From NCBI GenBank assembly GCA_022759365.1, contig JAEMPJ010000001.1, positions 31,299-95,298 on the forward strand: a DNA stretch of 64,000 nucleotides. The letters are read 5' to 3'. The notes beneath the pieces were generated by a model. It had not been told where the DNA came from. It was given only the letters and a program-made list of their open reading frames with translations, and ran no database searches. Below, piece by piece: positions 61,364-64,000 of this stretch. Numbering within the stretch: the first letter of the stretch is position 1; each line of letters begins with the position of its first letter. The translations under genes and the position numbers were made by a program. The DNA is from Thermogladius sp. GTDB lineage: Archaea; Thermoproteota; Thermoprotei_A; Sulfolobales; Desulfurococcaceae.

Positions 61364-61903
61364 TCACCTCGCGAGGACTTTCAAATGATATTTCTCCCTA
61401 ACCTCTTTCTCGTCGAAGTATATTTTACCCTCCTTGATGTATTTAGCCGCTCTCTTAACAGCCTCAAAGTATAATGGGTAGCTACCGCACCTGCATAAGA
61501 CGCTTGAGAGCCAGCGGCGTATCTCTTTCTCAGAGGGCTCCTTGACTCTATCCAACAGGGCTTTCGTTATCATTATGAAGCCTGGTGTACAGAAGCCGCA
61601 CTGGACACCCCTCGCCTCAATGAAGGCGACCTGGATAGCGTGGAGCTTGCCCTGTGGTGCTAGACCCTCCAACGTGGTTACCTCAGCGCCGTCTAGTCTA
61701 GACGTCAAGGTGAGGCAAGAGTGAACCGGGTTCCCGTTGACCAGCACGATGCAGCTACCGCACTCGCCTCTGCCACAGCCTTCTTTAACACTAGATATGC
61801 CAAGCCTGTTGCGGAGGGTGTCCAACAGCCTCTCCGTCGGCGGGACATCGAGGTCGTACTTGACTCCGTTGACTGTTAGGGAGACCTTGACCATCCTACT
61901 CAC
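61364..61903 (-). CDS. Molybdenum hydroxylase [2Fe-2S] small subunit
   Basis: 179 aa. First cluster, plant-type: GCGRGECGSC...HSC; second: QCGFCTPGFIM ... CRCGSYP. Ferries electrons from molybdopterin to FAD. Overlaps the FAD subunit gene by eight bases. Slightly long tail (about 15 residues) at the C-terminus. Confidence 0.95.
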   Translation of the reverse strand: MSRMVKVSLTVNGVKYDLDVPPTERLLDTLRNRLGISSVKEGCGRGECGSCIVLVNGNPVHSCLTLTSRLDGAEVTTLEGLAPQGKLHAIQVAFIEARGVQCGFCTPGFIMITKALLDRVKEPSEKEIRRWLSSVLCRCGSYPLYFEAVKRAAKYIKEGKIYFDEKEVREKYHLKVLAR

Positions 61904-62789
61904 CCCTAATCCTCTCGTAGGCTAGTTTCAAACCTCTCTTCAACGAGACCTTCGACATCTCCAGCCTGTACTCCGCCGTCGCCCACCAGTCTGTCACTCT
62001 CGTCATCTCGCTTGGAAGTATTTTCTCGGCGGCCTCCTCAACGACCTCGCTTGAAAACCTCTTGCCCCGCAAGAACTCCTCTGTCTTAACCGCTCTAGCA
62101 GGTATCCTCTTCCCTGAAACCATGTCGAAGGCTATCCTGACATCTTTGATCACGTCGTCCTCAAGGTGGAGGTATGTGGCCTCGGTTACAATACCCGCGA
62201 TTAAGATTTCCCTTCTATCGAATTTTATGAATGAGCTGCTGGACTCAGCCGGGGGCTCCTTGAAGCTGACCTCCACCAGTAGCTCGTTAGGGTTTAAAGC
62301 TGTCTTCCTCTTGTCAACTATGTACTCGCTGAGCTTCAACTCCCTCACACCCTTGACGCTCTCGAGTTTGACGTTTGCGTCGAAGGCCAGTAGGAGCGTG
62401 ATGTAGTCGCTGTATTGTGTGGCCGCGTTGAGATTACCGCCAATAGTTGCCTCGAACCTTAAAGCCATGGTTCCGAACTTCTCCCATACGTCCACGAACC
62501 CGGCGTACCTCTTGTCGCTGTGGAGTATAGTCTGGCTTAAATCGTAGATTGAAGTTAAAGCCCCTATCTTCACGACCCCGCCTTCAACTTTCACATATGA
62601 TAGGGTTTTCTTCAGAGGGTTCAAGTCCAGGAGGTACTTCGGCGGCTTGATCTTCTTATCTCTAATGAGTAGCAGTAGCTCTGTTCCACCAGCTATAGGT
62701 TTCACGTCGGGCGCATGCTTATCCAGGAACTCGAGGGCATCGCTGAGGCTCTTAGGCTTATATATGCTTATAGTCTCTATAACGATCAC
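61896..62789 (-). CDS. Molybdenum hydroxylase FAD-binding medium subunit
   Basis: 297 aa PCMH-type FAD protein: PIAGGTELLLLIRDKK and ATIGGNLNAATQYSDYI are the two FAD-binding loops. First gene of the operon (medium-small-large). GTG 62789 start; a minus-strand TATA element GGATTTATACC at about 62826-62836 predicts a start near 62804. The trio resembles archaeal glyceraldehyde/aldehyde oxidoreductases, but substrate is not determined. Confidence 0.93.
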   Translation of the reverse strand: MIVIETISIYKPKSLSDALEFLDKHAPDVKPIAGGTELLLLIRDKKIKPPKYLLDLNPLKKTLSYVKVEGGVVKIGALTSIYDLSQTILHSDKRYAGFVDVWEKFGTMALRFEATIGGNLNAATQYSDYITLLLAFDANVKLESVKGVRELKLSEYIVDKRKTALNPNELLVEVSFKEPPAESSSSFIKFDRREILIAGIVTEATYLHLEDDVIKDVRIAFDMVSGKRIPARAVKTEEFLRGKRFSSEVVEEAAEKILPSEMTRVTDWWATAEYRLEMSKVSLKRGLKLAYERIRGE

Positions 62790-62825
62790 CTTTATCCCGT
62801 CAACCTATATCTCACCTGACGCCCG

Positions 62826-62879
62826 GTATAAATCCTTTTCATTTTGTTGGAAGTCCCGAGGAGAGAAAGTAATTTATAC
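62826..62879. promoter_or_regulatory. Divergent TATA boxes, dehydrogenase operon and cysteine synthase
   Basis: Minus-strand GGATTTATACC (about 62826-62836) for the molybdo-enzyme operon and plus-strand TAATTTATACTCC (about 62869-62881) for the cysteine synthase, whose start GTG 62916 follows a GAGGTGG site at 62904-62910. Confidence 0.55.
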
Positions 62880-62915
62880 TCCGCCCCCGATAGAATACAC
62901 GCCGAGGTGGTATAC

Positions 62916-63923
62916 GTGAAAGTCTGCAACAGTATAATAGACTGCATAGGCAACACGCCGATCATAAGGCTATCCAAGGCTATCCCGAGCGATGTGAAAG
63001 CAGAGATATGGGGTAAAATGGAGTTCGTGAACCCTTCAGGTAGCGTCAAGGACAGGATGGCGTACTACATGATAAAGAAGGCGATGGAGAGAGGTGAGTT
63101 GAAGCCTGGTATGACCCTTGTAGTCCCCACCACGGGCAACACCGGTATAGCCTTCTCCGCGATAGGGTCATTCATGGGTTTCAAAGTGTTGATCGTGATA
63201 CCCCAGGAAATGAGCGCGGAAAGGTTCATGCTGATGAAGCTGTTCGGCGCTGAATTCCTGTTCACCCCAGGCGGCGAGAGCGATGCTGGCATAGCCTTGG
63301 AGACAGCTAAGAAGCTCGCTGCAGAGCACCCTGATAAATACTACTTCTTCGACCAGTGGAGCGACGAGGCAAACGTTGAAGCACACTACGAGACAACGGG
63401 CAAGGAGATACTCCAGCAGATCGGATGCCCAGACGCCTTCGTAGCCCAGGTCGGCACTGGCGGAACCCTCATCGGCGTAGCCAAGAGGTTGAAGGAGGAG
63501 TGCAAGAATGTGATAGTAGCCGGGGCTGAGCCAGCCGAGTGCCCGGTTGCAGCCTACTGGTTCAAGACAGGTAAGCCGGGGCCGTGGGGGAGGCACGAGG
63601 TTGAGGGTGTTGGAGACGGCTTCATACCTGATATCATCATGAGGTATAAGCACCTTCTAGACGACTTCGTGACCGCGAGCAGTGAAGAGTCTATTCAAAT
63701 GGCGAGGAAAATCGCGAAGCTGGAGGGCTTGCCTGTTGGTATAAGCAGCGGAGCCAACGTGGTCTCAGCTATTAAGCTGGCGAAGGCCCGCAACCTCGGG
63801 AGCAACGCTAAAGTGGTAACTATCCTGCCAGACTACGCTGCCAGGTACTTCTCGACAAGGCTCTTCAAGAAGAAGAGGGAGATCGCTAAGAGAGAACAGA
63901 TTTTAAGCGAGCTGGATCTCTAG
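62916..63923 (+). CDS. Cysteine synthase / PLP-dependent beta-replacement enzyme
   Basis: About 335 aa fold-type II PLP enzyme: NPSGSVKDR with PLP lysine K45, TTGNTGIAFS (phosphate/substrate loop), VGTGGTLIGVAKRL and GISSGANV. Would form cysteine from O-acetyl- or O-phosphoserine and sulfide; cystathionine beta-synthase activity is an alternative. The frame is open to 62844, but GTG 62916 (MKVCNSIIDCIGNTP) has a GAGGTGG site and family-like start. It could supply or use the homocysteine/methionine metabolism seen at 28-33 kb (inference). Confidence 0.93.
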   Translation: MKVCNSIIDCIGNTPIIRLSKAIPSDVKAEIWGKMEFVNPSGSVKDRMAYYMIKKAMERGELKPGMTLVVPTTGNTGIAFSAIGSFMGFKVLIVIPQEMSAERFMLMKLFGAEFLFTPGGESDAGIALETAKKLAAEHPDKYYFFDQWSDEANVEAHYETTGKEILQQIGCPDAFVAQVGTGGTLIGVAKRLKEECKNVIVAGAEPAECPVAAYWFKTGKPGPWGRHEVEGVGDGFIPDIIMRYKHLLDDFVTASSEESIQMARKIAKLEGLPVGISSGANVVSAIKLAKARNLGSNAKVVTILPDYAARYFSTRLFKKKREIAKREQILSELDL

Positions 63924-64000
63924 CCTCGGGTTTTTAACATTAAACCCCCTCCTCCTTTTTAACATTTTGCGAACCAGCTGAACTAAGACCCTGGTTAAAA
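63924..64000 (+). terminator. T-rich tail after cysteine synthase
   Basis: Two pyrimidine-rich runs, GGTTTTTAACATT and CCTTTTTAACATT, repeat within 30 bases of the stop codon. Such T-tracts commonly terminate archaeal transcription. No gene is seen in the remaining 77 bases of the window. Confidence 0.45.

Noticed and set aside
1-64000. CRISPR arrays, insertion sequences or integrated elements
   Set aside because: No regularly spaced repeats, transposase or integrase genes were seen, and the single tRNA gene shows no duplicated 3' end nearby.

Overview
The window reads as chromosomal DNA of a hyperthermophilic crenarchaeon, most likely of the Desulfurococcales type. The order-level call is an inference; 'archaeon' is solid. 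The evidence is an archaeal primase large subunit (PriL), Taw3 wyosine methyltransferase, the archaeal D-aminoacyl-tRNA deacylase, ADP-forming acyl-CoA synthetase, archaeal inositol-1-phosphate synthase, an intron-containing tRNA-Thr without encoded CCA, TATA-box promoters often placed so that the start codon is the transcript start (leaderless), many GTG/TTG starts and ATGA-type overlaps, and three intergenic candidates for C/D box guide RNAs. I see no rRNA, CRISPR array or intact mobile element.

Layout. 1-2.1 kb: a beta-CASP-like metallo-beta-lactamase protein (5' end outside the window) and a glycosyltransferase, then a C/D sRNA candidate. 2.2-9.0 kb (mostly minus strand): pyrophosphatase, succinyl-CoA synthetase, a tightly overlapping nucleoside operon (phosphoesterase, uridine phosphorylase, PfkB kinase, unknown) and Hsp20. 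9.1-21.6 kb: YjbQ-nicotinate phosphoribosyltransferase, a nucleotidyltransferase-like protein, an orphan acyl-CoA synthetase alpha chain, a tRNA-quality group (Taw3, tRNA-binding protein, DtdA), NAD(P)HX repair, and a previously uncounted 51-residue cysteine-rich protein. 21.7-25.3 kb: cell-surface genes, including a surface protein beside a membrane-spanning transcription regulator with a related ectodomain. 25.5-28.4 kb: priL, a membrane protein, GNAT and MoaD-like genes.

28.4-33.4 kb: a methyl-transfer island, namely MetF-like protein, MtrH-like methyltransferase, ferredoxin-ASKHA corrinoid activator, B12-binding corrinoid protein and a short zinc-type MetE-like methionine synthase. Together they suggest a folate-independent, corrinoid-linked methionine pathway. 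33.6-37.3 kb: tRNA-Thr, aldo/keto reductase, two membrane proteins, M42 peptidase and a 470-base gap. 37.3-43.4 kb: a six-gene MoxR-DUF58-DUF4129-DUF4350 membrane locus, divergent from an Lrp-like regulator with a Cys/His tail. 44.1-48.8 kb: PadR-inositol phosphate synthase-adenylate kinase operon with a 16-base perfect palindrome at its promoter, then aspS.

48.85-48.97 kb: a strikingly structured, gene-free segment that folds on paper into a three-way junction, probably a non-coding RNA. 50-54.7 kb: indolepyruvate:ferredoxin oxidoreductase and four downstream small or unknown genes, one with an endonuclease III-like iron-sulfur loop. 55-58 kb: a NikR-like regulator, metal ABC permease and binding protein, divergent from the ATPase, around one TATA-like core flanked by two copies of a TTRTGCACAAT operator. 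58-62.8 kb: a second nucleotidyltransferase-like protein and a three-subunit molybdo-flavoprotein dehydrogenase. The window closes with a cysteine synthase.
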